Assembly (NCBI RefSeq): GCF_000218895.1
Contig: NC_015703.1
Span: 5,345,001 to 5,409,000, forward strand
Length of the DNA stretch: 64,000 nucleotides
Reading direction: 5' to 3'
Origin: Runella slithyformis DSM 19594
GTDB lineage: Bacteria; Bacteroidota; Bacteroidia; Cytophagales; Spirosomataceae
The translations under genes and the position numbers were made by a program. Numbering within the stretch: the stretch's first letter is position 1; the number at the start of each line of letters is the position of its first letter. The notes under the pieces are model-generated. The model made no database searches. It saw only the letters and a list, made by a program, of their open reading frames with translations, and was not told the origin of the DNA. Shown one piece after another: positions 17,630 to 26,579 of the stretch.

Positions 17630-19077
17630 AAAACATGAGTCATCCCGAAGTTTGGCAAGCGCAACAAGCAGTGTAAAGCACGTGGGAGATGGCGAGTCTT
17701 AATCTGTAAATCGGTATCGAAGCGTTTCGGTACCGATTTCCTGTTCTATGGCACCAATGTCTGAGAAAAAGCGGAATCCAATGGCTCCAATTTCTCAATA
17801 ACATCAGCAGAAAATCATAGACTAATGCTACAATAGCAAGTAATTTGAGTCTATTTTCCCAGAACCAAAGCCTGGGTGACTCCATACCCAATTCGGCTTT
17901 ACTACATCTAAAGGTTTGCTCTATATTCCAGCGATGCATATAAGAATGACACATCTCCCAAGCCAATCGAGTATTGGTAATGGCAATGGAGGTTAGCAGA
18001 TACATAGGGGGCTGTAAACTTTTTTTGTCACGTACGATAATGAGCCATAGGGATTTATCTTTGAAATCAGCGTGAGTGACCTGTGTGTAAGCGATCGTGA
18101 CATACTTACTGATTTTGCGTTGGTTATCACGAAGCATTTTACGCCCCACTGCTTTGAAAGAGCGAGCTAATAAATGAGTCTGTTTGGTTCCTTTTTCAGA
18201 ATGGCATAATAGATGTGTTTTCTTCCAACGAACTAAAAAGTCCTGTTTAAACTCATTCATCCATTCAATCGTCCAGGCATTGGCATAACCTCGGTCTAAC
18301 ACATGCAGAACGCTGCTTCCAATGGTTTTATGGAGCTTTTTGAGCATCCGAAAGATAATGTTGGTCCCTACTTCCTGATATTTACCCCTTGATGTCCACC
18401 AACTCATCTGACATACACTTGGAGTTTGTCCCAAAGCTGACAAAAGGGTAGCTGTCCAATGAAAGCCGGGCACACAAATGCGTTGAGTAGGTGGCTTATA
18501 AAAGCCTTTTCTTATTTTGGTCAATCTTTTGCCTTTACTGCTTTCCACACTGCATAAGCCTTCCAAAAACCATGATTCACTCTTTTCAATCTTACTCTCA
18601 TCCCACAGCAGTAAAGGACGTTGACCATTGGATTGTAAGGACTTAATTCGCTCACGGCTACGTTCAAAGAAAAAGTCATCAATCAATGTGGAAGACCATT
18701 TTTTACATCGAAGTAAATTGCTGATACGCTTCGTACCCGCCGGGGCGTGCGATAATCCACAAATATACCCGCCTAACTCGCTCAATAACAGCCCCATCCT
18801 GTTGTGACGAAACACCAATATCGCCATAAATAAGTCATAGAATGTACTCACCAAACGAGTATCAATCAGGGCATCTAAGCGAAGTTGAAGTGGGTGAAGA
18901 TACCGATGCCCCCGTTCTAAAATGAAGTCTGAAGCTCTTGACTTTGAAGCGTTTTTATCCTTGTTTTGCAGTATTGTTCTGAACATAAAAAGACCTCCCT
19001 GTTTTTGAGTTTGTAGTGACTCTCAAAATTACAAGGAGGTTCTTTTTTACCCTAAACTTCGGGATGACTCATGTTTT
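17630..19077. mobile_element. IS4-family insertion sequence with 24-bp perfect inverted repeats
   Basis: The 24-bp terminal repeats at 17630-17653 and 19054-19077 are perfect inverted copies, with CATGAGTCATCCCGAAG as the core. They enclose one transposase gene on the minus strand. No target-site duplication is visible next to either end. The transposase stop codon (17640-17642) lies inside the left repeat. The element looks intact and recently mobile. Total length about 1,448 bp. Confidence 0.9.
17640..18986 (-). CDS. IS4-family DDE transposase
   Basis: 448 residues with the RNase H-like DDE core. The first Asp is Asp129 in LLLWDESK, the second is Asp231 in HVLDRGYAN, and Glu356 lies in the IS4 signature Y349-x2-R352-x3-E356-x6-K363 (YMHRWNIEQTFRCSK). 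All catalytic residues are present and there is no internal stop, so it should be active. It cuts and pastes the surrounding element. Its C-terminus is encoded partly by the left inverted repeat. Confidence 0.93.
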   Translation of the reverse strand: MFRTILQNKDKNASKSRASDFILERGHRYLHPLQLRLDALIDTRLVSTFYDLFMAILVFRHNRMGLLLSELGGYICGLSHAPAGTKRISNLLRCKKWSSTLIDDFFFERSRERIKSLQSNGQRPLLLWDESKIEKSESWFLEGLCSVESSKGKRLTKIRKGFYKPPTQRICVPGFHWTATLLSALGQTPSVCQMSWWTSRGKYQEVGTNIIFRMLKKLHKTIGSSVLHVLDRGYANAWTIEWMNEFKQDFLVRWKKTHLLCHSEKGTKQTHLLARSFKAVGRKMLRDNQRKISKYVTIAYTQVTHADFKDKSLWLIIVRDKKSLQPPMYLLTSIAITNTRLAWEMCHSYMHRWNIEQTFRCSKAELGMESPRLWFWENRLKLLAIVALVYDFLLMLLRNWSHWIPLFLRHWCHRTGNRYRNASIPIYRLRLAISHVLYTACCACQTSG

Positions 19078-19114
19078 TATGATTTAATTTTAGAAGACCC
19101 CCGACCTTTCTTTA

Positions 19115-19831
19115 TTAATTTTTAGGCATCGCAAAGATGCTTTCATCTATAGTTGGATTGACTTCCACTTTGGTAATGGTGGTCGTGATCACGCCTGCCT
19201 GCGGATTGGCAATTTCCGTCGTGGTAGGAAACAAAATACCGTCAAATACTTTATAGTTGGACATTTTGGTTTCCGCTTCCACCTCCTGTCCGTTCACGTT
19301 TACTTTAATCGCCGTCTTGATGATATGGAAATTTTTGGTATCAATGGAATGTGTCATGCTTGTCCCGTCTTTTGTTACCATTTTTACTTTATATACTTCC
19401 GTTCCATCAATGGTTTCCTTACCCAGCAGCTCTGCGGTGGTACCGGAGGCTTTATAATTGGTTATTCCTGACAGGTCCAGTTGGCTGACTGAAGCCTTCA
19501 GTTGCTCTTCGGGCAATGCAGTGGGCGTAGTGCCACCGGCCATTGGGTTGATCATCCAGCCCTTATCGCCGTCGATGGCCATGATGATGGATTGGCCCAT
19601 GGCCTCCATTTCATTTCGCATACCGCGCTTGTGTACAATGATTGATTTGGTTGGGATATCCATCCCCATCACACTCAATGTGCCCTCCATACGCAATGAT
19701 TTCAGGGCATTCAGTTTTGCCGCTCCGCCTCTCGCCTGAATGGATTTATCTAAGATATCCTCTGCCGTTTGGGCGACTCCCGTCAGCGCAGTACCTGCGA
19801 TAAGGGTTATCATTAACAGTGTTTTTTTCAT
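19115..19831 (-). CDS. Periplasmic LolA-like (outer membrane lipoprotein-sorting-like) protein
   Basis: 238 residues with a signal peptide ending at GVAQ (about residue 21) and a LolA/LolB-like beta-sheet shell. It opens AEDILDKSIQARGGAAKLNALKS, a pattern common in Bacteroidetes proteins labelled outer membrane lipoprotein-sorting protein. Such proteins are paralogues of LolA whose ligand is usually unknown. It stands alone; the IS4 element sits 37 bp beyond its stop. Confidence 0.72.
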   Translation of the reverse strand: MKKTLLMITLIAGTALTGVAQTAEDILDKSIQARGGAAKLNALKSLRMEGTLSVMGMDIPTKSIIVHKRGMRNEMEAMGQSIIMAIDGDKGWMINPMAGGTTPTALPEEQLKASVSQLDLSGITNYKASGTTAELLGKETIDGTEVYKVKMVTKDGTSMTHSIDTKNFHIIKTAIKVNVNGQEVEAETKMSNYKVFDGILFPTTTEIANPQAGVITTTITKVEVNPTIDESIFAMPKN

Positions 19832-19945
19832 GTTTTAAGAAGAAGTATACTGATTGGTTTTTGTGCAAGGTAAAACGAAAAACATGTACAAAAATTTAAA
19901 AATCAGAAAATGGGATGAATGGTTAAATCGTTCATTCGAGTGGCT

Positions 19946-20734
19946 TCAGCTGCCTTGCTTTACACTTGATACATACGCACGGATCGCTTCTTCGAGGTGT
20001 TTGTTTTGCTGTACTACCCGAATAAACGCACTGCCGATGATGGCTCCGCTTGCATGGAGGCAGGCTTTTGAAAAGGTTTCATGGTCTTTGATGCCAAACC
20101 CGATCAAACGCGGATTGCGTAAATTCATCGCATTGACGCGCTCAAAATACGCTTCCATATCGTGACTGACCCCCGTCTGTGAGCCGGTCACGCTGGCTGA
20201 GGAGACCATATAAATAAATCCTTCGCTGTTGTCGTCGATCTGGCGGATGCGCTTATCGGAGGTTTGAGGCGTAATGAGGAATATATTCAATATCCCATAA
20301 CGGTCAAAAATCGGCTTGTAAAATTCAAGGTATTCATCGACCGGCATGTCGGGTAAAATCAACCCATCCACGCCCACTTCGGCACATCGGCGACAGAAGT
20401 TTTCCAAACCAAATTGAAGGACAGGATTAATGTAGCCCATCAACAATACAGGCAAGGTTATTTCATCCCGCATATCGCTGAGTTGTTCAAACAGCTTTTT
20501 TACACTCATACCGTTTTCCAGCGCCTGCTGATTACTGATCTGAATGGTTTCGCCGTCTGCTACGGGGTCAGAATAAGGCATTCCTATCTCAACGAGGTCG
20601 GCTCCCGCCTCCTGAAGAGCTTTCAAAATACGTCGCGTATCATCCAATGCAGGGTAGCCGGCCGTAAAATACACGTTAAGATTCCGGGTGGGATGTTGTT
20701 CAAAGAGGGAGACGATACGATTCATGCAGTTCAT
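19946..20734 (-). CDS. trpA: Tryptophan synthase alpha chain
   Basis: 262 residues of the TrpA TIM barrel, which cleaves indole-3-glycerol phosphate to indole for the beta chain. The catalytic Glu is in LVEIGMPYSDPVADG, and the Asp is in GLILPDMPVDEY. Translation may start at 20734 or at the second ATG 20725 (MNRIVSLF); the latter fits the family better. It is separated from any other trp gene, although in many Bacteroidetes trpA is the last gene of a trp operon. Confidence 0.95.
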   Translation of the reverse strand: MNCMNRIVSLFEQHPTRNLNVYFTAGYPALDDTRRILKALQEAGADLVEIGMPYSDPVADGETIQISNQQALENGMSVKKLFEQLSDMRDEITLPVLLMGYINPVLQFGLENFCRRCAEVGVDGLILPDMPVDEYLEFYKPIFDRYGILNIFLITPQTSDKRIRQIDDNSEGFIYMVSSASVTGSQTGVSHDMEAYFERVNAMNLRNPRLIGFGIKDHETFSKACLHASGAIIGSAFIRVVQQNKHLEEAIRAYVSSVKQGS

Positions 20735-20862
20735 TATATTGAAATTCGTTTGATGCCGGTGGGTTATTCAAACCTGCCACTTACAGCATTGATTTATCAC
20801 TTACGGGGCAAAAGTAATTTTTTCCGGCCCTACCGCCAAAGATTCGTTCGGAATGACAAAAT

Positions 20863-21345
20863 CTACCGCCACCGAAACGATTTCTCATCAATGGCCCGCA
20901 TGGTACACAATACACCATTGAGGTGATCGTACTCGTGCTGCAATAATTCGGAAAGACTATCGTGCATGGTCCATTGGTGGGCACTCCAATGTTCATCCAA
21001 ATAAGAAACGGTAATGGTTTGATGACGTTTTACGTTGACCAGCAGATGGGGAAAGCTCATACAATCGTCCCACAATTCAAATACTTCGTCGCTGAGATAC
21101 GTTAATTCCGGATTAATCAATACCACCGGCCGGTCGATGTTCATGTAGATCAGACGCTTCATAATACCCAGTTGCGGAGCGGCAATGGCTCTTCCAAAAC
21201 CATATTTTGCCCGAACTTCCCGCATCACATTGTCCAGATCAGCTACCCAACCCTCCACCAACTTTTTTTCTTCAGGAAGTACAGGGGAGCAGGTTTCGTA
21301 CAAACGCGGGTCGCCCAACAAAAGTAAATCAGCTAATGTTTTCAT
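20863..21345 (-). CDS. Peptide deformylase-like protein with atypical motifs
   Basis: 160 residues of the deformylase fold. Motif 1 reads GFGRAIAAPQLG (50-60), two residues longer than GxGLAAxQ. Motif 2 is DDCMSFP with Cys95 instead of EGCLS. Motif 3 is LLQHEYDHLNG with His137, Glu138 and His141. All three metal ligands and the catalytic Glu are kept, so activity is plausible. The altered motif 2 points to a divergent deformylase paralogue and not the housekeeping Def. It lies upstream of trpA by about 130 bp with no shared function evident. Confidence 0.75.
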   Translation of the reverse strand: MKTLADLLLLGDPRLYETCSPVLPEEKKLVEGWVADLDNVMREVRAKYGFGRAIAAPQLGIMKRLIYMNIDRPVVLINPELTYLSDEVFELWDDCMSFPHLLVNVKRHQTITVSYLDEHWSAHQWTMHDSLSELLQHEYDHLNGVLCTMRAIDEKSFRWR

Positions 21346-21600
21346 TTTAATCAGGTAGTGGGTTTTGCCGGCAATTTACACAATCAAGCGTTTCGGGTGC
21401 ATAAATCATCGTTATTTCATTCATAAATAACAGCCAATTCGAAAATCATCATTCCTCCCTCGTCATTCTTACCTACTTTTTATGATGAAAATTCGGGAAC
21501 ATTACGTTTCCCATCTCTTTCCACTTATTATAATAAGTTTAGAGTATATTTTCAAGAAAAGACTGCTTTTACTTTTACAACCTCAAAACTGTTTCTGACA

Positions 21601-24492
21601 ATGCCTAATGCGCCATTGAAAATTTTTATTGCGATGAGTTTGGTTTCCGTTGTATCGTTTACCGGAACCGATACCCTGCAAAATGAGTACCGAGCGGAAT
21701 CAGCGACCGACTCCAATCAGGTGTATGTACCGGACGATCTGGAAGCTACCCTTTGGGCAGAAGCGCCGCTGTTTTATAATCCTACCAACATGGACATTGA
21801 TGCCAAGGGACGGGTTTGGATCACGGAAGCGGTCAATTACCGGGAATTCAATAACAAACCCGATAAGAAACTTCACTTTGACCAAGGCGACCGCGTCGTG
21901 ATTTTGGAGGATACCGATGGCGACGGAAAAGCCGACAAATCCAAGGTTTTTGTGCAGGACAAAGACTTGGTGGCTCCGTTGGGCATCGGAGTAATCGGCA
22001 ATAAGATCATTGTCAGCTGCGCACCGAACATAATTATTTATACCGACGAGAACGGGGATGATATTCCCGATAAAAAAGAAATCTTTCTGACGGGTTTCGG
22101 CGGACTTGACCACGACCATTCGCTACATTCGCTCACGGCGGGTCCCGACGGGCGCTGGCATTTTAATACCGGCAACGCGGGACCGCACAATGTCAAAGAT
22201 AAAAACGGGTGGAACCTGCGCTCCGGAAGCCTCTACACCGGCGGAACCCCCTATAACAAAGAGAATCAGGGAAACCAAAAAAGCGACGACGGACGCGTGT
22301 GGGTAGGCGGCCTGTCACTGCGTATCAATCCCGACGGAACGGGGCTGAAAGTAATGGCCCATAATTTCCGTAACAGCTACGAAATTGCCATTGACAGCTA
22401 CGGCAATTATTGGCAAAATGACAACGATGACCAGGTCGTTACCTGCCGGACGAGTTGGGTGATGGAAGGCTCAAATGCGGGCTACTTCAGCGCCGACGGC
22501 ACCCGTACCTGGCAAGCTGACCGCCGCCCCGATCAGGATATGTTTACGGCACATTGGCATCAGGAAGACCCGGGCGTACTGGTAGCAGGCGACAATACGG
22601 GTGCGGGTTCTCCCACGGGAATGCTCGTATACGAAGGGGATGCGCTGGGCGCAAAATACCGGGGAACCGTGTTAAGCTGCGAAGCCGGACGCAACGTGGT
22701 GTGGGCGTATTGGCCTCAACCTAAAGGTGCCGGCTATGACCTGAGCAAACGGGTTGATTTCATCAGTTCTTTTCCCAAGGTAGAAGCCCATTATGTATGG
22801 AACGAAACGGGCGAAGATAAACGCAAATGGTTCCGCCCCAGCGACGCTGCCACGGGCCCCGACGGTGCCATTTATGTGGCCGACTGGTACGACCCGATCG
22901 TGGGCGGTCACGCCATGCATGATAAAAAAGGCTACGGACGCATTTACCGTATTACGCCCAAAGGCAAAAAACTGATCACTCCCAACCTCGACCTATCAAC
23001 CACCGAAGGGCAAATCGAAGCGCTCAAAAACCCGGCGATTAATGTTCGGAATTTGGGGTTTGTGGCGTTGAAAGCCAAAGGTGACCGGGTAATTCCTAAG
23101 GTCAAAATGCTGTTAAACGACCCTAACCCTTACATTCAGGCCAGAGCCGTGTGGCTGCTGGCACAACTGGGCGGTCCGGGCAAAGCCGAAGTTGAAAAAG
23201 TATTGGTGGAAAGCAACGACGAAAATTTGAAGATAACTGCGTTTCGGGCGTTAAAATCCGAACCCGATGGACAAAAAGTCCCCCCCTTCCTCCCAATAAC
23301 GGGAACCGAAAAGGGGCTTCTGCGTGAAACAGCGATCGCCCTCCGCGATGTTTCGTATGAGCAATCCAAACAACAACTCAATCAATTGTTTGCGTCCTTC
23401 GACGGTCAGGACCGCTACTATCTGGAAGCCTTGGGCATAGGGCTTGACGGCAAAGAAGAGGCATTTTACAAAGACATCCGTGCCGGTTGGCCCAAAGACC
23501 CCGTAAGTTGGACCCCCAAACAGGCATGGTTGACATGGCGTCTGCACCCAAAGGCTGCCCTCGGTGATCTGCGAGTTCGCGCCGGAGCCAAATCGCTATC
23601 TTCCGAAGAGCGTAAACGGGCCATCACGGCCATTGCCTTTATCAAAGACAAAGAGGCCGCTTTGACGATGCTGGAACTCTCCAAAAGCACCCTGAAGGAT
23701 GTATCCGAACAGGCCTTTTACTGGGTCAATTTCCGAAAAACCAACGATTGGCAGGACCTGCTCAACTGGCAACAGGCAGCGGCTACACAACTCAAGCCCG
23801 CCCAAAAGAAAATGCTTCAGTTACAGGAAGTAATGCTGAATGCCAAAGCGCCCATCGCTGAGCGCGAAAAAGCCGCCAAAGCATTGGGGGCAGATGTGTA
23901 CGGTGCCCAACTGTTATTGGCTAATGCCGGCGAATACAAAATTCCGAAAGAACTCAAACCGGTCATAGCCGAGACCATTTTCATGAATCCCGACCGCAGC
24001 ATTCGGATGATGGCGGGTGACTATTTCCCCCGTCCGGGTGGAAAAGGGCTATCGGTCAATTTGGCGGCGAGTCTGCCACCGGATGCCACCAAAGGTAAAC
24101 AACTGTTTCAGGCCAATTGCGCCACTTGTCACCGTTTTGACACCGAGGGCAAAGACATCGGGCCCGATTTGAGCCTAATCAATAAGAAATTCGATAAAAA
24201 CGGTTTGCTGGATGCCATCATCAATCCAAGTGCGGGCCTGGCTTTTGGCTATGAACCTTGGATCATTCAAACGAAGGACAAAAATACGTATTACGGGTTT
24301 CTCGCGGGCGACGGTGCCACGGTCGTCATCAAAGATGCCGCCGGGCAAACCACGGGCATCAAGGCTACGAACATTGTTTCCCGTAAACAACTCCAAAACA
24401 GCCTCATGCCGGAAGCCTCCTCGTTGGGGTTGAAGGAAAAAGACTTGTCAGACCTGGCCGGCTATCTGCTGAAACTGCCTTCGGGGGAATAA
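21601..24492 (+). CDS. Large secreted dehydrogenase-like protein with HEAT-like repeats and c-type heme domain
   Basis: 963 residues with an N-terminal signal segment. A beta-propeller of the putative membrane-bound dehydrogenase type spans about 40-460 (PTNMDIDAKGRVWITEAVNY, GPDGAIYVADWYDP). HEAT-like helical repeats cover about 460-800, and a cytochrome c domain has its heme site at Cys840-x2-Cys843-His844 and the probable axial Met936. The architecture is common in Planctomycetes, Verrucomicrobia and Bacteroidetes. It suggests periplasmic oxidation of a sugar-like substrate with electrons passed to heme. The substrate is unknown. The convergent Gfo/Idh/MocA gene shares a strong terminator with it. 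Confidence 0.85.
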   Translation: MPNAPLKIFIAMSLVSVVSFTGTDTLQNEYRAESATDSNQVYVPDDLEATLWAEAPLFYNPTNMDIDAKGRVWITEAVNYREFNNKPDKKLHFDQGDRVVILEDTDGDGKADKSKVFVQDKDLVAPLGIGVIGNKIIVSCAPNIIIYTDENGDDIPDKKEIFLTGFGGLDHDHSLHSLTAGPDGRWHFNTGNAGPHNVKDKNGWNLRSGSLYTGGTPYNKENQGNQKSDDGRVWVGGLSLRINPDGTGLKVMAHNFRNSYEIAIDSYGNYWQNDNDDQVVTCRTSWVMEGSNAGYFSADGTRTWQADRRPDQDMFTAHWHQEDPGVLVAGDNTGAGSPTGMLVYEGDALGAKYRGTVLSCEAGRNVVWAYWPQPKGAGYDLSKRVDFISSFPKVEAHYVWNETGEDKRKWFRPSDAATGPDGAIYVADWYDPIVGGHAMHDKKGYGRIYRITPKGKKLITPNLDLSTTEGQIEALKNPAINVRNLGFVALKAKGDRVIPKVKMLLNDPNPYIQARAVWLLAQLGGPGKAEVEKVLVESNDENLKITAFRALKSEPDGQKVPPFLPITGTEKGLLRETAIALRDVSYEQSKQQLNQLFASFDGQDRYYLEALGIGLDGKEEAFYKDIRAGWPKDPVSWTPKQAWLTWRLHPKAALGDLRVRAGAKSLSSEERKRAITAIAFIKDKEAALTMLELSKSTLKDVSEQAFYWVNFRKTNDWQDLLNWQQAAATQLKPAQKKMLQLQEVMLNAKAPIAEREKAAKALGADVYGAQLLLANAGEYKIPKELKPVIAETIFMNPDRSIRMMAGDYFPRPGGKGLSVNLAASLPPDATKGKQLFQANCATCHRFDTEGKDIGPDLSLINKKFDKNGLLDAIINPSAGLAFGYEPWIIQTKDKNTYYGFLAGDGATVVIKDAAGQTTGIKATNIVSRKQLQNSLMPEASSLGLKEKDLSDLAGYLLKLPSGE

Positions 24493-24503
24493 GTCAAAAG
24501 GTA

Positions 24504-24554
24504 GTACAAAGCCCCCGTCTGACGGTTTGGAACCGTCAGACGGGGGCTTTGTAC
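24504..24554. terminator. Bidirectional terminator with a perfect 24-bp stem
   Basis: Arms 24504-24527 and 24531-24554 are perfectly complementary around a 3-nt loop. It sits between the converging genes at 21601-24492 and 24577-25659. The stem is unusually long and GC-rich in its core. Confidence 0.88.
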
Positions 24555-24576
24555 AATACATTACCGAGTGTTAATA

Positions 24577-25659
24577 TTACAACCGAACCACTTCGCCGGT
24601 ACGTACCGACTCATCGCAGGCAAAAGCGATCTGCAGACTGTTGACGGCATCGTTCATGTGGTCGGTCAGATCCAGGTCTTCGACAATGGCTTTCAGGAAA
24701 TAGCGCTGTTCGCGGTTACAAAGCTCCTGATGATCCGGTTCGTCGGTAAGGTTGATCCATTCATCCTCTTTTACAAAATGGTTGTTGGCGTCCAAATCGG
24801 CGTGGTGAAGGCGCAGCGATTCCGTTTTGGTGTGGGCATCCACATTGTCTGACTTACCGCTTCCGCCGGCATCTTTGGCTACGATGGAAACACAGCCTTT
24901 GGGGCCTACCACATCTTTCACAAAGAAGGCCGTTTCGCTCATCATAGGCCCCCACCCTGCTTCGTACCAACCCACGGAACCGTCTTCAAAACGAATCTGC
25001 AACTGACCGTAATTATAGTTTCCGGCCGGAATATCTTCGGTCATGCGCGCACCGATGGCCGATACCCAAACGGGTTTTGAGCGCGTCATCTGACACATCA
25101 CATCAATGTAGTGGACGCCGCAATCGACAATCGGACTCAGGCTTTTCATCAGATTACGATGAACATCCCACATATAGCCGTGGCTTTGCTGGTTGAGATT
25201 CATACGCATGACCAGCGGTTTGCCCAAGGTTTGTGCCAATTCCACAAATTTTTCCCACGACGGATGATGCCGCAAAATATAGCCTACTACCAGTTTTTTG
25301 TTGGCTTTAACAGCCGCTGCCACCACGCGTTTTGCCCCTTCTACGGTATCCGCAACGGGTTTTTCGATGAATACATGGCATCCATGCTCAAAGGCCATGA
25401 CCGCAAACGCTTCGTGCGTATCGGGATAGGTCGAGATACAAACCGCATCGGGGGCAGTCGCCTTGAGGGCTTCAGCATAGTCTGAATACAGCGGATAACC
25501 ACCACCCAGTTTTTCATTTAAGACTTCTTTACTTTTCCCGGTCGAAACGATTCCGCAGATTTCGAACCCTTCGGAGTTATGATACGCCGCAGCGTGAGAG
25601 GCGCCCATGTTACCGCATCCTACCACCAGAACGCGCACAGGTGTATTAAGTGTTGACAT
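24577..25659 (-). CDS. Gfo/Idh/MocA-family oxidoreductase
   Basis: From ATG 25659 (MSTLNTPVRVLVVGCGNMG) the protein has 360 residues; a longer frame from 25701 adds an unlikely leader. The Rossmann motif VVGCGNMGASHAAAY binds NAD(P), and the EKPVADTVEGA segment is the family hallmark. The C-terminal half is the alpha/beta substrate domain. Members oxidise or epimerise sugars, cyclitols or related compounds. No sugar locus adjoins, so the substrate is open. Confidence 0.88.
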   Translation of the reverse strand: MSTLNTPVRVLVVGCGNMGASHAAAYHNSEGFEICGIVSTGKSKEVLNEKLGGGYPLYSDYAEALKATAPDAVCISTYPDTHEAFAVMAFEHGCHVFIEKPVADTVEGAKRVVAAAVKANKKLVVGYILRHHPSWEKFVELAQTLGKPLVMRMNLNQQSHGYMWDVHRNLMKSLSPIVDCGVHYIDVMCQMTRSKPVWVSAIGARMTEDIPAGNYNYGQLQIRFEDGSVGWYEAGWGPMMSETAFFVKDVVGPKGCVSIVAKDAGGSGKSDNVDAHTKTESLRLHHADLDANNHFVKEDEWINLTDEPDHQELCNREQRYFLKAIVEDLDLTDHMNDAVNSLQIAFACDESVRTGEVVRL

Positions 25660-25899
25660 AGATAGTTTGAGTGGAAAGTGATTCTTGGCGTAAAAGTACA
25701 ACTAACGGCCTTACCTACTAATATTTCCTACTTTTCCTTGCCATTGTCCGACCCTTAGATGAGTGATCCGAGAATCTTGACCCACAGTATTGCCTACCTT
25801 CGGCAGAGAAAGCATTGCAAGTTGTGAAAAAGCAATCTTTATGAAAAATGGATGGAAAAATAAAGTCCGACTACGTTTGCTGCCGATATACCCCACCCA

Positions 25900-26379
25900 T
25901 TAATTCACATTTTTCTCATTTCTGTGACAGCACAGTTCATCGGTACAGCGCCCGTAAAAAACCAACGAATGTTGTAAAACCCGCGTTTGAAACCATTCTC
26001 CTACGGTCGTTTCGATGGTGGCCATGCGCGGATCACAAAACTCTTTGACCAAATGGCAGTCCAAACAAACTACATGGTCGTGTTGGCGACTGCCGAGCGT
26101 TCGTTCGTAATGAGATGCCGGTGCATTGCCAAACTGATGTTTTTTGATCAATCCCGCCTCGACAAACAGTTCAAGTGTATTGTAAACCGTAGCCATGCTG
26201 AGATGAAATCCTTTACTCAACAGGATTTCCCGCAATTGGTGCGCGTCAAAATGATGATGGCCTTGGTGTGAATAGATTTCCTCCAGTATCGTATAACGTT
26301 CCTGCGTGCGACGGTAGCCTTTCAACTCCAAAAACCGGTCAAGTCGCAACGTTGCCGCTTGGAGATGTGAATTATGCAT
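25900..26379 (-). CDS. fur: Fur-family ferric uptake regulator
   Basis: 159 residues with an N-terminal winged helix (RRTQERYTILEEIYSHQGHHHFDAHQL, DNA-reading helix SMATVYNTLELF) and a C-terminal dimer and metal domain (QHDHVVCLDCHLVKEF, and CTDELCCH near the end). The cysteine pairs fit a structural zinc site. The family includes Fur, PerR and Zur. Fur is favoured because the following 14 kb is an iron uptake region and Fur-box-like palindromes lie over its own promoter and over the receptor promoter. Confidence 0.85.
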   Translation of the reverse strand: MHNSHLQAATLRLDRFLELKGYRRTQERYTILEEIYSHQGHHHFDAHQLREILLSKGFHLSMATVYNTLELFVEAGLIKKHQFGNAPASHYERTLGSRQHDHVVCLDCHLVKEFCDPRMATIETTVGEWFQTRVLQHSLVFYGRCTDELCCHRNEKNVN

Positions 26380-26411
26380 AATCGATAAATGAAAGCGGGT
26401 GAATTAATTCA

Positions 26412-26444
26412 CAAATTTACATTTATTTAGATTAATTACAAACA
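26412..26444 (-). promoter_or_regulatory. fur promoter with embedded Fur-box-like site
   Basis: On the minus strand TTTG (26442-26439) and TAAATTTG (26419-26412) are 19 nt apart, a good Bacteroidetes promoter starting near 26405. Between and over these elements is TATTTAGATTAATTAC (26424 onwards), an imperfect copy of the AT-rich palindrome seen at 33619, 33690, 40860 and 40899. Autoregulation by Fur is inferred. Confidence 0.55.
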
Positions 26445-26579
26445 ACTACCCAACGTTTCTGAATCCCTTCCATTTTGGGACCTTTCATTGTTTTCAGGCG
26501 ATGTAGATACAAAACAGAAACGCTAATCGTACTTTAGTGACAATACGGACGAGTATTTACCCATAACGCAAGGGGGCAA

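Noticed and set aside
25711-25896. 61-codon frame between the oxidoreductase and fur
   Set aside because: No pattern or neighbour support; likely noncoding.
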